Shown here in pieces: positions 49,180 through 59,349 of a DNA stretch of 64,000 nucleotides. Numbering within the stretch: the stretch's first letter is position 1; every line of letters begins with the position of its first letter. Both the position numbers and the translations under genes were made by a program. Source of the stretch: Schizochytrium sp. CCTCC M209059 (Eukaryota > Sar > Bigyra > Thraustochytrida > Thraustochytriidae); NCBI GenBank assembly GCA_000818945.1, contig KN805401.1:1-64000 (forward strand). The letters are read 5' to 3'. The notes beneath the pieces are model-generated. The model ran no database searches and was not told the origin of the DNA. It worked only from the letters and a program-made list of their open reading frames with translations.

Positions 49180-50682
49180 TTACGCGGAAGTCATCTTCTC
49201 GGCCTTGGCGACGACCTCCTCGATGCCACCGACCATGTAGAAGGCACCCTCGGGAAGGTGATCGTACTTGCCTTCAAGCACGTCCTTGAAGCCCTGGATG
49301 GTGTCCTTGAGGTCGACGTAGGCACCCGGGGTGCCGGTGAAGATCTCGGCCACGGTAAACGGCTGAGACATGAAGCGCTGGATCTTGCGGGCGCGGGCGA
49401 CGGTGAGCTTGTCCTCCTCGGAAAGCTCGTCCATACCGAGAATGGCAATGATATCCTGGAGCGAGCGGTAGTCCTGGAGCATCTTCTGGACGCCACGGGC
49501 GACATCGTAGTGCTCCTGGCCAACGATGGCGGGGTCGAGCATACGGGAGGTGGAGTCGAGGGGATCGACGGCGGGGTAGATACCGAGCTCGGCAATCTGG
49601 CGCGAAAGCACGGTGGTGGCGTCAAGATGGGCAAAAGTGGTGGCGGGGGCCGGATCGGTAAGATCATCGGCAGGCACGTAGATGGCCTGGACCGAGGTAA
49701 TCGAACCCTTGACAGTGGAGGTAATGCGCTCCTGGAGCGCACCAAGATCGGTGGCCAGGGTCGGCTGGTAGCCGACAGCGGACGGGATGCGGCCGAGAAG
49801 AGCCGACACCTCGGAGCAGGCCTGGGTGAAGCGGAAGATGTTGTCAATGAAGAGCAGCACGTTCTGGTTCTCGTAGTCACGGAAGTACTCGGCGATGGTG
49901 AGACCGGTGAGGCCGACGCGGGCACGGGCACCAGGGGGCTCGTTCATCTGGCCGTACACGAGGGCAGCCATGGAGCCCTTGGTGGAGCCCGGGGCATCCT
50001 CGTCGAGGACGATGACGCGACCCTCCTGCATCTCGTGGTAGAGATCGTTACCCTCGCGGGTGCGCTCACCGACACCGGCGAACACGGAGAAACCAAGACC
50101 AGACTTGGCAATGTTGTTAATCAGCTCGAGGATGACGACGGTCTTGCCGACACCAGCACCGCCGAAGAGACCAATCTTACCACCCTTGGCGTAGGGGGCG
50201 AGGAGATCGACGACCTTGATACCGGTCTGGAGAATCTCCTGGCCGGAGCCCTGCTCGGTGAGGGTGGGGGCATCGGCGTGGATGGGGAGGCGCATCTTCT
50301 CGTTGAGGGGGCCACGGCCGTCGATGGGGTCACCGATGACGTTCACGATGCGGCCGAGGGTGCACTCACCGACGGGGATCATGATGGGGTTGCCAAGATC
50401 GTTCACGTTGGAGCCGCGGACAAGGCCGTCGGTACCGTCCATGGCGATGGTGCGCACAGTGTTCTCACCAAGGTGCTGCGCCACCTCAAGGATGAGCTTG
50501 GGCTCGTGGTTCTCGACCTCGAGGGCGTTGAGAATGGGGGGGACGCCATCCTTGAACTGAACGTCGACGACGGCACCAATCACCTGGGTGATGGAGCCCT
50601 GGAGGGCCTTGGCCTCAGTGGCGAGGCCGCGGGCGGAGGCGACGCGGCCCACATTGGAAACCTTGTTCGCAAGGCGGAACAT
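49180..50682 (-). CDS. ATP2: Mitochondrial ATP synthase F1 beta subunit
   Basis: This is the catalytic beta subunit of the mitochondrial F1Fo ATP synthase. The 500-residue protein starts at MFRLANKVSNVGRVASARGL, a typical presequence, followed by mature-type GSITQVIGAVVDVQF. The P-loop is GLFGGAGVGKTVVI (about 170-183). VFAGVGERTREGNDLYHEM carries the catalytic Glu and the Arg-rich loop, and NVLLFIDNIFRFTQA is the Walker B. The DELSEED segment is present as MDELSEEDK. C-terminal FTGTPGAYVDLKDTIQGFKD is conserved. It is intronless with extreme C/G third-position bias, which suggests high expression and also leaves a 595-codon open frame on the opposite strand. Confidence 0.98.
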   Translation of the reverse strand: MFRLANKVSNVGRVASARGLATEAKALQGSITQVIGAVVDVQFKDGVPPILNALEVENHEPKLILEVAQHLGENTVRTIAMDGTDGLVRGSNVNDLGNPIMIPVGECTLGRIVNVIGDPIDGRGPLNEKMRLPIHADAPTLTEQGSGQEILQTGIKVVDLLAPYAKGGKIGLFGGAGVGKTVVILELINNIAKSGLGFSVFAGVGERTREGNDLYHEMQEGRVIVLDEDAPGSTKGSMAALVYGQMNEPPGARARVGLTGLTIAEYFRDYENQNVLLFIDNIFRFTQACSEVSALLGRIPSAVGYQPTLATDLGALQERITSTVKGSITSVQAIYVPADDLTDPAPATTFAHLDATTVLSRQIAELGIYPAVDPLDSTSRMLDPAIVGQEHYDVARGVQKMLQDYRSLQDIIAILGMDELSEEDKLTVARARKIQRFMSQPFTVAEIFTGTPGAYVDLKDTIQGFKDVLEGKYDHLPEGAFYMVGGIEEVVAKAEKMTSA

Positions 50683-52225
50683 CGTGGCCTGCAACTATCT
50701 GTGCATCGATCGGATTGCATCGCGTTACAATCTTACGTCAGTTTCTCTCTCGCTCTCAACCAACAAAAAACTTTTTTTTTCGTCGCTCCTTCTCTCCCTC
50801 ACCATCCGATACCGGAGTTTCGCGGAGTGCGTGTGGCGACGACGAGGATCTTCGGGGCAAGCACGATGGAGAGCAAGCAGCTCAGTACCGCACGTGTCTG
50901 ACTATACCCTAGCTTTTCTCCCGTGCGTCCGCATTAACGGCGCGTCGGCGATCGTATCTGGCCAGCCTGGACGGATATGCGCAAGATACGTGGCTCTCGA
51001 TTCGCCGGCGCCTCACTCCTCGACCTCTCCTCGCATCCTCGCGAAGCCGCGAGCGTTCTCTCCTCTCCTCCTCCTCCTCTATCTCTCTCTCTCGCTCACT
51101 CGCGCGCACGCAAGCAAGCAAGCAAGCAGGCGAGCTCGCTCTCGCAGTCGAGCTCCGCGTGCGCGAGGTCGTCCATCTCGAGCTCCGTCCATCCATCTTC
51201 AAACGCAACTCCCGCGGCCAAACCGCAGACGCGCGGCGCGGGCGCGGGGGGAAAGGCGAGAGGGAACGCGACGTTGCACGGCAGCGGCGGCGGCCGCGTC
51301 GCGCGGCGTCGCGCGCGCGGGCACGTACCTGGTGCGAGCGGACGGCGGGGGTGGCTTCGTCGGCAGTCAATGGTCTGCTGGTGGCTTCGCAGCAGCCGCA
51401 GCCGCAGGCTCGGCCCCTCTGGCCGCCGGCTCCCCTCGGCCTAACCACGCTTTCGCCGCACCACCCAATCTGACAGAATGCTACTGTCCCCCTATGCTCT
51501 CCGAGACCGTTTCCTGCCTCCGCGCTGCACGCCCCCACCACCACTGCGACCGCGGGCGTCCCAGTGGAGGGGCTGACTCTTCGCAGGGGCTGCGAGGAGG
51601 TAATGTTCCGAGTGGAGAGAGGATCTGCCGGTGCGCGGCGAGACGGCCGCGGGTAAAGAGGGCTATGCAGGGCGCGGGAAAGGTGGAAGAGGCCTAATAA
51701 AGTGGCGGGCCGCGAACGGAGAGGGGGTGCGCGAGAGAGGGTGTGCGCTGAAGCGGGGACCCCATCCTTCTGGCGATGCTCGGCTGGATGGGCGAGGCGC
51801 TTGGGCGCATGCGCGGAGGAGGAGGAGGAGGAGGAGGAGGAGGAGGAGAAGACGGTGGAGGCGAAAAGACGAGCGCAAGAGTTGCTCGTGGCGTGTCGAG
51901 CGAATGGTTGGAACTGTTTTTCTTTGTTTCTAGGCTGGGTGGGCCCGGCTGCGGAGCTGTGGCTCGACGGTGTGCGTGCTTGCTTGTTCGTGTTTCTTTT
52001 CAAGACAAGCAAGAAAGCGCCAGACGACAACATGTGAGACCAACGGCGAGACAGCTTTCGAGAGCAACCATATTACGAACAACCATATCGATCGGCGTGC
52101 TCGGGCGACGCGAGCATGGAGAGCACGGAAGAGGTGACCGCGATGGACAGCGGGCTTGCTCCTCCTCCTCCTCCTCCTCCTCCTCCTCCTCCTCCGCCTC
52201 CTCCTCCTCCTCGTCTTCGTCCTCG
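50683..52225. other. ATP2 upstream and zinc-knuckle gene upstream region
   Basis: No gene is supported in 1.5 kb. The stretch holds CT-rich tracts, an AAGC tract at about 51110-51127, a (GGA)n tract at 51814-51848 and a (CTC)n tract at 52157-52215. Long open frames on both strands come from GC bias and these repeats. The zinc-knuckle frame is open through here to 51776 but reads poly-Gly and poly-Ser and is unlikely to be translated in full. Confidence 0.45.
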
Positions 52226-53116
52226 ATGCGGTTGCCGCAGTCGCAGGACGAGGAGGAGAATACGGCCGTGCCTGAGCCGCAACACGCCGACGAGGGCGAG
52301 ACGGCTGTCGTTGAAGAGAAACTCGACACTGCGCAAGATGCGAATGGTCTTGATGACAAGAACCATTCGCCAGCAGGGAACAAGAATGTAGACTATGCTG
52401 AGCCACAAGAACATGATACAATCGGCCCAGGAGATGGCGTGCGCGAAGACGATGCGCACGAGGCTGCCATCGTTGTGGCTGCGCGGCGCAAACGGCTGGA
52501 GAAACGAGGCACAAAGCGCGCGCGCAAGGAAGTCAACACCTGTCCCGTGGAGGGCTGCAACGGCTGGAAGGAGATTGGCGGGTTCTGCACGACCCACGGC
52601 GGCGGACGACGCTGCCAGGTTGAAGGCTGCAAGAAGCGCGATCAAGGTCATGGCAAGTGCATTGCGCACGGTGCGCCGACCAAGCTTTGCGAGCAGTCTG
52701 GCTGCAAGAATCGCGCAAATCGTTTTGGTTTTTGTCAGCGACATGGTGGCTTTAGCATTTGCAACGAGCCTGGCTGCGACGCGCGTGCCTCTGCAGGCGG
52801 ATATTGTCTCGCGCACGGTGGCGGTCGCTGCCACATGCGCGAGCCGCGTCGCTGCCAAAAGAAATGCGTGCGCTATCACCAGTACTGTGCCGAGCATCTA
52901 CAAGAAGGCGGCCCTCACGCGCCGCCGCGACAGCAGCAGCCGACGCATACTCTGTACCCTCAAGGCGGTGATGATATGGGATCTGCGCACCCCGAGGGTA
53001 CCGTCGCCGGCTTTGCGTCTCCTTCCGCTGTGACTGACAGTGAAGCCGCTGCTGGCCAGATGCAAGATCTCGCGACAAACGGCGACAAAGACGTCATGCG
53101 CGCTATGGTCCCCTAG
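52226..53116 (+). CDS. WRKY19-like zinc-knuckle protein
   Basis: The called protein has 296 residues from MRLPQSQDEEENTAV; the same frame is open upstream through poly-Ser, so the true start is uncertain. After an acidic region and a basic nuclear-localisation-like run (RRKRLEKRGTKRARKE), five consecutive C-x4-C-x(6-8)-C-x3-H modules occupy about residues 104-230. Examples are CPVEGCNGWKEIGGFCTTHG, CKNRANRFGFCQRHGG and CDARASAGGYCLAHGGG. This module is known as the WRKY19-like zinc finger, heavily expanded in oomycetes and other stramenopiles and thought to be DNA- or protein-binding; its function is unproven. The tail is Gln/Asp-rich and disordered. Confidence 0.8.
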   Translation: MRLPQSQDEEENTAVPEPQHADEGETAVVEEKLDTAQDANGLDDKNHSPAGNKNVDYAEPQEHDTIGPGDGVREDDAHEAAIVVAARRKRLEKRGTKRARKEVNTCPVEGCNGWKEIGGFCTTHGGGRRCQVEGCKKRDQGHGKCIAHGAPTKLCEQSGCKNRANRFGFCQRHGGFSICNEPGCDARASAGGYCLAHGGGRCHMREPRRCQKKCVRYHQYCAEHLQEGGPHAPPRQQQPTHTLYPQGGDDMGSAHPEGTVAGFASPSAVTDSEAAAGQMQDLATNGDKDVMRAMVP

Positions 53117-54798
53117 ATATGGAGACCACGCCTGCTGCTGCTGTGCTGCTGCTGCTCTTACTGCTGCTGCTGCCCCTGCTTATACATAATACAACGCGGC
53201 AACCGCCGTGCCGTCTATCGGCCAACGCATACGACGATTGCTACTATCATCCCTGTACTATCATCATTTTGTCATTTATCTTCGCACTCCACACCAGTCG
53301 CGCCACGTCCGATTCCGCTGCGACTCACACTCTGCTGGGTGAGCATCATAAGCGTGAGCATCGTCATCATCATCATTACCGACATCATCAACATCCGCCG
53401 CCCCTGGCCGTCCACCCGTCCTGCACTGCCCTACCGTGTCTTCTCATCTTCCGTAAAACTGGTAAAAAAGCTCGCTGCACCTGGCCGGGCCTGCAGGCAG
53501 GCAGCCAGCCAGCCTGCAAAAGAGCCTGGCTGGCCAGGGCAGCTCCCGGGCTCCTTCGAAGTGCGGGCGGGCGAGCGAGCGATCGATCCATCGAGCGATC
53601 GATCAATCGTTGGTCACGGTGACTCATGCGACCTGGTCGGTCGGTCGGTCGGTGCATGCTTCGATCGTGATGATCGATCGATGGGGCATCATTCTTCGCG
53701 CTGGAAAGGGTTGGTCTGGTCCGAAGTAAACGCAAGCTTCGAGCCACACCAAACGGTTTGGAGCGGAAGGATGGAAGGAAGGAAGCGAGGAAGGGAGGAA
53801 GGGAAGCTCGACTTGCGTGGCGGCCAAAGCATCACGAAAACCGAGGCTCGCTAGCTTGCGGCTAGCTAAGCAGCTGGCTTGCTTGTGTGCTCGAGCTCGC
53901 TCTCTGATCGGGTCGCCTCATCGACGATTTCTCTATCCTTCCCCAACCCGGCCGTCTGGCCCGACGTCCGCGCCGGCGGCATGAGCGGCAGGCACCACGC
54001 AGCAGCAGCAGCAGCAGCAGCAGCACCACCACCACGCAGGTTTCCAGCGGCGGCGGCGTTTAGCGCAGTGCAGAGGCAGTGCGTGCGCGCGGCCTTGATC
54101 GTTCAATTGTTCTCTCGTCCGTTCTGCGCGAGCCCCTTGGCGCGCACGTGCACGCCCTCGAGCGAGCACGTGCACCCGCCCCGTGTCACGAAAACCCGCC
54201 GCGTGACTCAGGCCGGTGCTGGTCGCGCCCGGCGCGTCGCTGCACTGCGCTCCGTCGCTCGCACACACGCGCGCGCGGGCTCGAGGCCCGGGCACGGGGC
54301 GCGTCGCGTCGCGTCGCGTCGCGTCGTCGAGCGAGGCGGCCAGGGACGGCGAAGGAGAACAAGGGAGGTTAGGGACGGGGGCTAGGCCCCGGAAATCCGG
54401 GGCGCGTCCCGGAATTATCGGGGCCGCGCCGCTCCTTTGCGAGCGAAGAGCAAACCACGATCAGCCCAGCCCGACCCGCGCCGGCCCGACCGCCCCCGCG
54501 CGCGAGAGCGAGCGAGCGCGGGAGGGAGAGCGCGCGCGAAGGAGCGGGAGTACGAGCTCCACGCGAGTCGGCGAGCCCGCGGGCGCGAGCGCGAGCCGCG
54601 CGCGGCGAGGGGGATTCGAGCGGGAATCGAATTGACGGGACTTTTTAGAGGCGAGTCAATTGCTCGCTCGGTCGCGCTGTCGCACGTGCAGGACGCGCAG
54701 CGCGTGCACTAGGAGGAGCACAAGGACGAGGAGGGGGAGCGGAAGGGCGAGACGCGCGCGCAGACGCGGCGAGGTGAGAGAAGGAGGAGGAAACGAAG
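53117..54798. other. Low-complexity intergenic region
   Basis: No gene is supported in 1.7 kb. It carries CTG tracts (53128-53180), a CAT tract (53345-53397), GATC-rich and GGAA-type repeats (53580-53810), a (GCA)n tract (about 53999-54030) and very GC-rich sequence at 54200-54650. Open frames encode Arg/Ala-rich sequence only. Confidence 0.5.
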
Positions 54799-55509
54799 AT
54801 GGATCGGTTGCGGCGCAGTCTGAGCGCGCGCAAGTCCGTGAAGCGGAACGAGCCCGAGCGGCACGTACAGCCCAAGAGGGCGACCTCGCTGCGGAAGTCG
54901 CTCGCGAGGCGGTCTTCGGTCTCGCGCCAGAACAACTCGCAGCGCGCGTCCGTGAGCAGGGATCAATGGAGGCGGATGAGCACACGCGCCACTGGGTTTT
55001 TCCAGAACCATGTCAGGAGCGGACGTCGCGCAGAGGAAGATGAGGGAGGCGCCTCGTCGGCTGCCAATGATGAAGCCGAGTCCAGGCTGCCGCTGGAGCA
55101 GCGTGGCTTCCGTCGCAGAACGCTCACGCGCTCGCGTCAAATGACCACGAACGAGCGAAGATACTCGGAACACGCCGAGCTCGCCGCCTACGGTGAAGGC
55201 GCGGCGGACATCGATATGCAGTCCGTGGCCTCCTCCACCTCGGTACCGCCCTCGCGCAAGGTCAGCTCGCACTCGACCTCGTCCTCGAGTGGCGCTTCTA
55301 CGGAGGCCTCGCGTAGGTCGGTAAACACGCGGAGCCTGTATGTTTCCGACGAAGCACGACTTTCCATGCACTCCCGCAACCTGAGTGCGCGGACGGCCAA
55401 GGCCGAGCGAAAGCTCGATGGCGAGACGCCGTCCTCCACGGTCAACGACCACGATGAGTACAGGGCATACCTGTCGAAGCGCAATGGCCGCAAGTCGGTG
55501 TACCTCTAA
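54799..55509 (+). CDS. Ser/Arg-rich protein of unknown function
   Basis: This 236-residue protein starts at MDRLRRSLSARKSVKRNE. It is basic and Ser-rich throughout (SLRKSLARRSSVSRQ, RRTLTRSRQMTTNERR, VSSHSTSSSSGASTE), with many RxxS and KxS sites that would suit basophilic kinases. It ends AYLSKRNGRKSVYL. No folded domain, signal peptide or membrane segment is visible. Codon choice is GC-rich but differs from the flanking repeat-driven frames, and the frame has a clear ATG after GC-rich leader sequence, so it is probably real. Alternative: a chance frame in biased sequence. Confidence 0.5.
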   Translation: MDRLRRSLSARKSVKRNEPERHVQPKRATSLRKSLARRSSVSRQNNSQRASVSRDQWRRMSTRATGFFQNHVRSGRRAEEDEGGASSAANDEAESRLPLEQRGFRRRTLTRSRQMTTNERRYSEHAELAAYGEGAADIDMQSVASSTSVPPSRKVSSHSTSSSSGASTEASRRSVNTRSLYVSDEARLSMHSRNLSARTAKAERKLDGETPSSTVNDHDEYRAYLSKRNGRKSVYL

Positions 55510-57486
55510 CGAAGGCAGCCTCGCCCGATCGAAAGAGTGAGAAGGGCAACTTTGCTCCTTCTGCTTTTGCTTCCTGCTTTTTTTTCCCCTGCTATTGCGT
55601 TTGCTTTTGCTTTTGCTTTTGCTTCTGCCGCCATCATTTCCGCGCTTGTGCGGCAGATTCTGATTTTTATACCATACCATACCATACCATACCATATCAT
55701 ACCATATCTCGCAGGGCTTGTTGTCTCAGCTAGCTGGCTTGCTGGCTTGAGACCTATCACTCTTTTTTCCTTTCTTTCTTCTTTTTAGTTCCTTCTTTCT
55801 TTACTTTTACTTTTCTGTTTTTTCTCTCCTTTCCTTTTTATTGGCGAGGCCTTGACATTCATTCTGCTTCCGCACCACCATAGAATCAATATATACATCT
55901 ATGAACGCATCAATGGACGAACGAATGAAAGAATGAATAAATAAATTCGCCCACCTTGCCTACAGGCCCTATCGGCACACCTACCGCCCGCCGCCTGCGA
56001 TTTCCTCCCGGCCAGCCAGCCAGCCAGCCAGTCAAAGCAGCCAGGCCTCGTTCGCTTCATGTCTCCATCTCCTGCTGCTCCTCCTCCTCCTCCTTCTGGC
56101 CCTCGCTCTTCTATCCGTGCTTCTCTCCCTCGAAGCAGCCAGCCAGGCAGGCCGCCAAGCAAGCAAGCAAGCAAGATAGCAAGAAACCTCCTCTCGCGCG
56201 CTCTCTCCCAGGCCTGGTCTCTAGCCTTCGCTGCTTTTCATTGCGCCTCCTTCACGGGGCCAAAAGCCCACCTTGCGAGCCTCCTAACCCGAGGCCCAAA
56301 TGAAGACCGTGGCAGTGGTCGCTGTCGGCTGCGGCCGTTTCCAGCGCGGCGACGTCGCCTGCTGGTTTCTCGCCCCTGGGACCGGCGCTGGGTCACACGA
56401 TGCCGCTTCTCATTGATGTTTGATCGTTCGTTCACACTGAGACTGATTGACCTGAGCGACTCCCGGTCTTCGTTTGGCGATGGGCGACACGACAGAAAGT
56501 GCACGAGCCAGCGGCTTGCGTTCGTCTACGTTGCGAGGTTCATCAGCTTGCAGGCTTGCTTTGCAACAACCTGAAAGCGGCAGCAGCATCTTCAGCGTCT
56601 TCTCCGAGTCCTCCCCGATACAGCTGCAGATTCCGCGCCAAGCTGGGCTCATTCTTGGTCCCGTTGTGGCCAAGGAAGAAAGCTCGATCGATCGAAGCGG
56701 AACGGCTTCGCAGCAACCCTCGTTCTCGTCCATTTGCACTTGGCGTGCTATTCGAATGAACGAAGGGACGAAGCCAAACGGCCGGTATGCGCAAAAAAGT
56801 GCTCTTTCTCGGGCGTTTTCTACTCCGCCAGCTTTGTGTGTCTCTCGCGCAAGCAATCTCATCAGCATGGATGGTATGGCATAAACCTGGCAGGACACAA
56901 GAAAACTTGGTTGGCTTAAGTTGGCAAAAAATGCATGGAGAGAGGATGGAGAGGAGGATGGACAAAAAGGCCTCGCTCTTCTCGAGGTGCCCGTGTTTTC
57001 GTCCCCGTGTTTTCGTCCCGTCTCCAGGCTGCGTCCCATATTCATATCGCCCGCCATCACCAACGGCAACGGGTGGCCGTTCGCGAGCTGCACCACCGGT
57101 TTCTCGCTGCGGGAGGCCGCGGTCCCTCATTACATCCCGCTGTGGCCCGCACGCAGACCACACAGCGGAGTCAGCAATGCTCCAAAGCGCGCAAAACCCG
57201 CTACCACAGCGCGCGCAGTGAACAGTGGAGAGCCCACACCGCTTTTGGCCGGCGTAGAACAGGTGGCTGCGACTGGGGGCGGAAGATGTGGGAGGCGGCA
57301 GATATTTTTTTCGGTCTGGCTGGCGAGAGAAAAGGAAAAAACCTTTTAGCTCATGCCTTTTTGCCAGAGCGACAGAGCCTTGACGCGAGGCGAGGCAGCG
57401 GCGCGCGGAGGCGGCAGCAAGAGCAGCGGCGGCAGCGGCGGCGGCGGCGGCAGCAGCAGCCGGAGCGAGCGGCACGCGAGAAGAAG
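55510..57486. other. Intergenic region upstream of the purine permease
   Basis: No gene is defensible in 2 kb. It holds a TTTTGC-type repeat (55587-55626), CATAC pentamers (55669-55707), pyrimidine tracts and an AAGC tract (56158-56174). Both strands have 200-300-codon open frames at 56410-57475 without recognisable content. The permease frame is open upstream to 56935 but lacks membrane or conserved sequence there. Confidence 0.45.
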
Positions 57487-58983
57487 ATGGGCGGATGGCT
57501 TGAGCGCACGTTCAAGCTGCGCGAGCGCGGCACGAACGCGCGCGCCGAGTTCCGGGCCGGGACGGCGACCTTCCTGACCATGGCCTATATCCTCCTGCTC
57601 AATGCGGAGATCCTCGGCAAGCCGCACACGGGCCTCGAGCCCACGGACGTCGTCATCGGCACCGCCGTCTCGTCCGCGCTCGGGTCCTTCATCGTCGGCT
57701 ACTTTGCGAACCTGCCCTTCGGCCTCGCCCCGGGACTCGGCCTCAGCGCCTACCTGAGCTACGGCCTCATCAAGGGCAAGGGCATCCCCTGGGAGGGCGC
57801 TCTCACCAGCGCCTTCCTCACCGGGGCCATCATGACGGTGCTTGCCGTCACCCACATGAGCAATCTCGCCATGCGCTTCATTCCCGTTACCATCAAGATT
57901 GCAACCGTCATCGGCATGGGTTTGCTCCTCACCTTTATCGGCATGCAGACCATCGACCTCGTCGTCGCGGCCAGCGACGACAGTCTCGTCAAGCTCGGCC
58001 CGCTCGACCGCCCAGAGCTCTGGATCTCGCTCGGTGGCCTTCTGCTCCAGGCAACGCTCACCCATCATCAGATCCGAGGCGGCGTTGTCATTGGCATCAT
58101 GGTCGTCACTCTCATCATGTGGGCCATCACCAATCAGTGGCCTACGCAGATCGTCGAGCTTCCCATCGAAAAGTCTCCAGCCTTTAAGGAGGCCACGCGA
58201 TTCGACCTCATCTCCGATGACCCGGGAGTCTACACCCCTGGTGTTCTCGCCTTCCTCCTCGTCGGCGTCTTTGACGTCTCGGGCGTCATGTTTGGCCTAG
58301 CCCACCTCGCTGGCCTTCACCGCGAGGAGGAGAACGGCCATGTCACTGTGCCAAAGTCGGAGTGGGTCTTCTTCGCCGCTGGCGTCTCCACCATGGTTGC
58401 TGCCGTGCTTGGCTGCAGCCCTATCATTGTCCATATCGAGAGCGCAGCCGGCATCAAAGAGGGCGGTCGCACGGGACTCACCGCTTGCGTCGTGTCTGGT
58501 TGGTTCCTTATGAGCTTGTTTTTTGCGCCCTTGCTCGGCAGCATCCCTCAAGAAGCCACCGCACCAGTTGTTATCCTCATTGGCGCCTCCATGATGGGCC
58601 AAGCTTCGGAGATCGACTGGAAGCAGATGCGCATCGCCGTTCCTGCCTTCCTCACGCTTTCCGTCATGCCCTTTACCTTTTCCATCCCCAATGGCATTGC
58701 ATTTGGTCTTGCATCGAATTTTATCCTGCATTTTACCTGTCGCAAGTGGTTCGCGGACGAGCCGGATAACGATGACGTCGACTACGAGTCGCTTCAAGCC
58801 TCCAATGGTGGCCCTGTGCTCAATCAGTCTGCTGCTACCATTTCCTATGGCACCGCGGAGAACCAAACGCCTTCTCCCAAAATGCCTCGGAGCCAGAGCT
58901 CTGCAAGCTTCGAGGGCTTTATGCGTTCGCCGACGCTTGTGCTGCGCAAGGAGGCCTACAGTGGGCCCCGCATGCAGCTGTAA
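57487..58983 (+). CDS. AzgA-like (NCS2) purine permease
   Basis: This plasma-membrane purine:cation symporter, by family, imports adenine, guanine and hypoxanthine. The 498-residue protein starts at MGGWLERTFKLRERGTNARA. The family start motif TEFRAGxxTFLTMAYIL appears as AEFRAGTATFLTMAYILLLN. It is followed by about 12-14 hydrophobic helices, with GLAPGLGLSAYLSYGLI and the substrate/TM8 region VGVFDVSGVMFGLAHLAG. The TM10 region is VLGCSPIIVHIESAAGIKEG, which carries the conserved S-P...E-S-x-A-G-I. The C-terminal 80 residues are hydrophilic, with Ser/Pro motifs (PSPKMPRSQSSASFEG), probably cytoplasmic and phosphorylated. Upstream in-frame sequence is not conserved, so the ATG at 57487 is preferred. 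Confidence 0.92.
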   Translation: MGGWLERTFKLRERGTNARAEFRAGTATFLTMAYILLLNAEILGKPHTGLEPTDVVIGTAVSSALGSFIVGYFANLPFGLAPGLGLSAYLSYGLIKGKGIPWEGALTSAFLTGAIMTVLAVTHMSNLAMRFIPVTIKIATVIGMGLLLTFIGMQTIDLVVAASDDSLVKLGPLDRPELWISLGGLLLQATLTHHQIRGGVVIGIMVVTLIMWAITNQWPTQIVELPIEKSPAFKEATRFDLISDDPGVYTPGVLAFLLVGVFDVSGVMFGLAHLAGLHREEENGHVTVPKSEWVFFAAGVSTMVAAVLGCSPIIVHIESAAGIKEGGRTGLTACVVSGWFLMSLFFAPLLGSIPQEATAPVVILIGASMMGQASEIDWKQMRIAVPAFLTLSVMPFTFSIPNGIAFGLASNFILHFTCRKWFADEPDNDDVDYESLQASNGGPVLNQSAATISYGTAENQTPSPKMPRSQSSASFEGFMRSPTLVLRKEAYSGPRMQL

Positions 58984-59349
58984 GGTATGACATCCCGTAG
59001 CGCTAATTTTTTTTTCTTTACACAATTTAGATTGACAAAAAGGAGTTCGCCGATGAAACAACTTTCTAATTGTGGCTCACTCACGGATGCCATCCTTCTT
59101 GTGAACTATTCCCGCAAGCTTTCTTGTATCGGAAACCCAAATAATGCATATCTCCGTCTCGAGATCTTCACGTCACTGGTCCTTCAAACTTTGACTCAGA
59201 CCTGACTGTGACCACATTCTTATATATTTCTTGATTCGTTCCTTTTCTTTGGCCAGGACGCACAGGAAAAGAAATACTAAAATTGAATGGAAAAATTTTG
59301 ACCATTTACAAGGGCGATTTAAATCAAATCAAGAGCACCTTGACACCAA
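58984..59349. other. Convergent 3' region
   Basis: AT-rich interval between the permease stop and the minus-strand TTL-like stop at 59350. No gene is seen; it probably holds both 3' untranslated regions. Confidence 0.6.

Noticed and set aside
49114..50901. 595-codon open frame on the plus strand
   Set aside because: It is antisense to the ATP synthase beta gene and comes from that gene's extreme G/C third-position bias; its translation is Gly/Asp/Val-rich with no motif.
50909..52033. 374-codon minus-strand frame with poly-Ser
   Set aside because: Composition is repeat- and GC-driven; no domain, and it overlaps CT and GGA tracts.
56410..57475. 228- and 310-codon minus-strand frames
   Set aside because: No recognisable motif; they overlap open plus-strand sequence leading into the permease and look like GC-bias artefacts.
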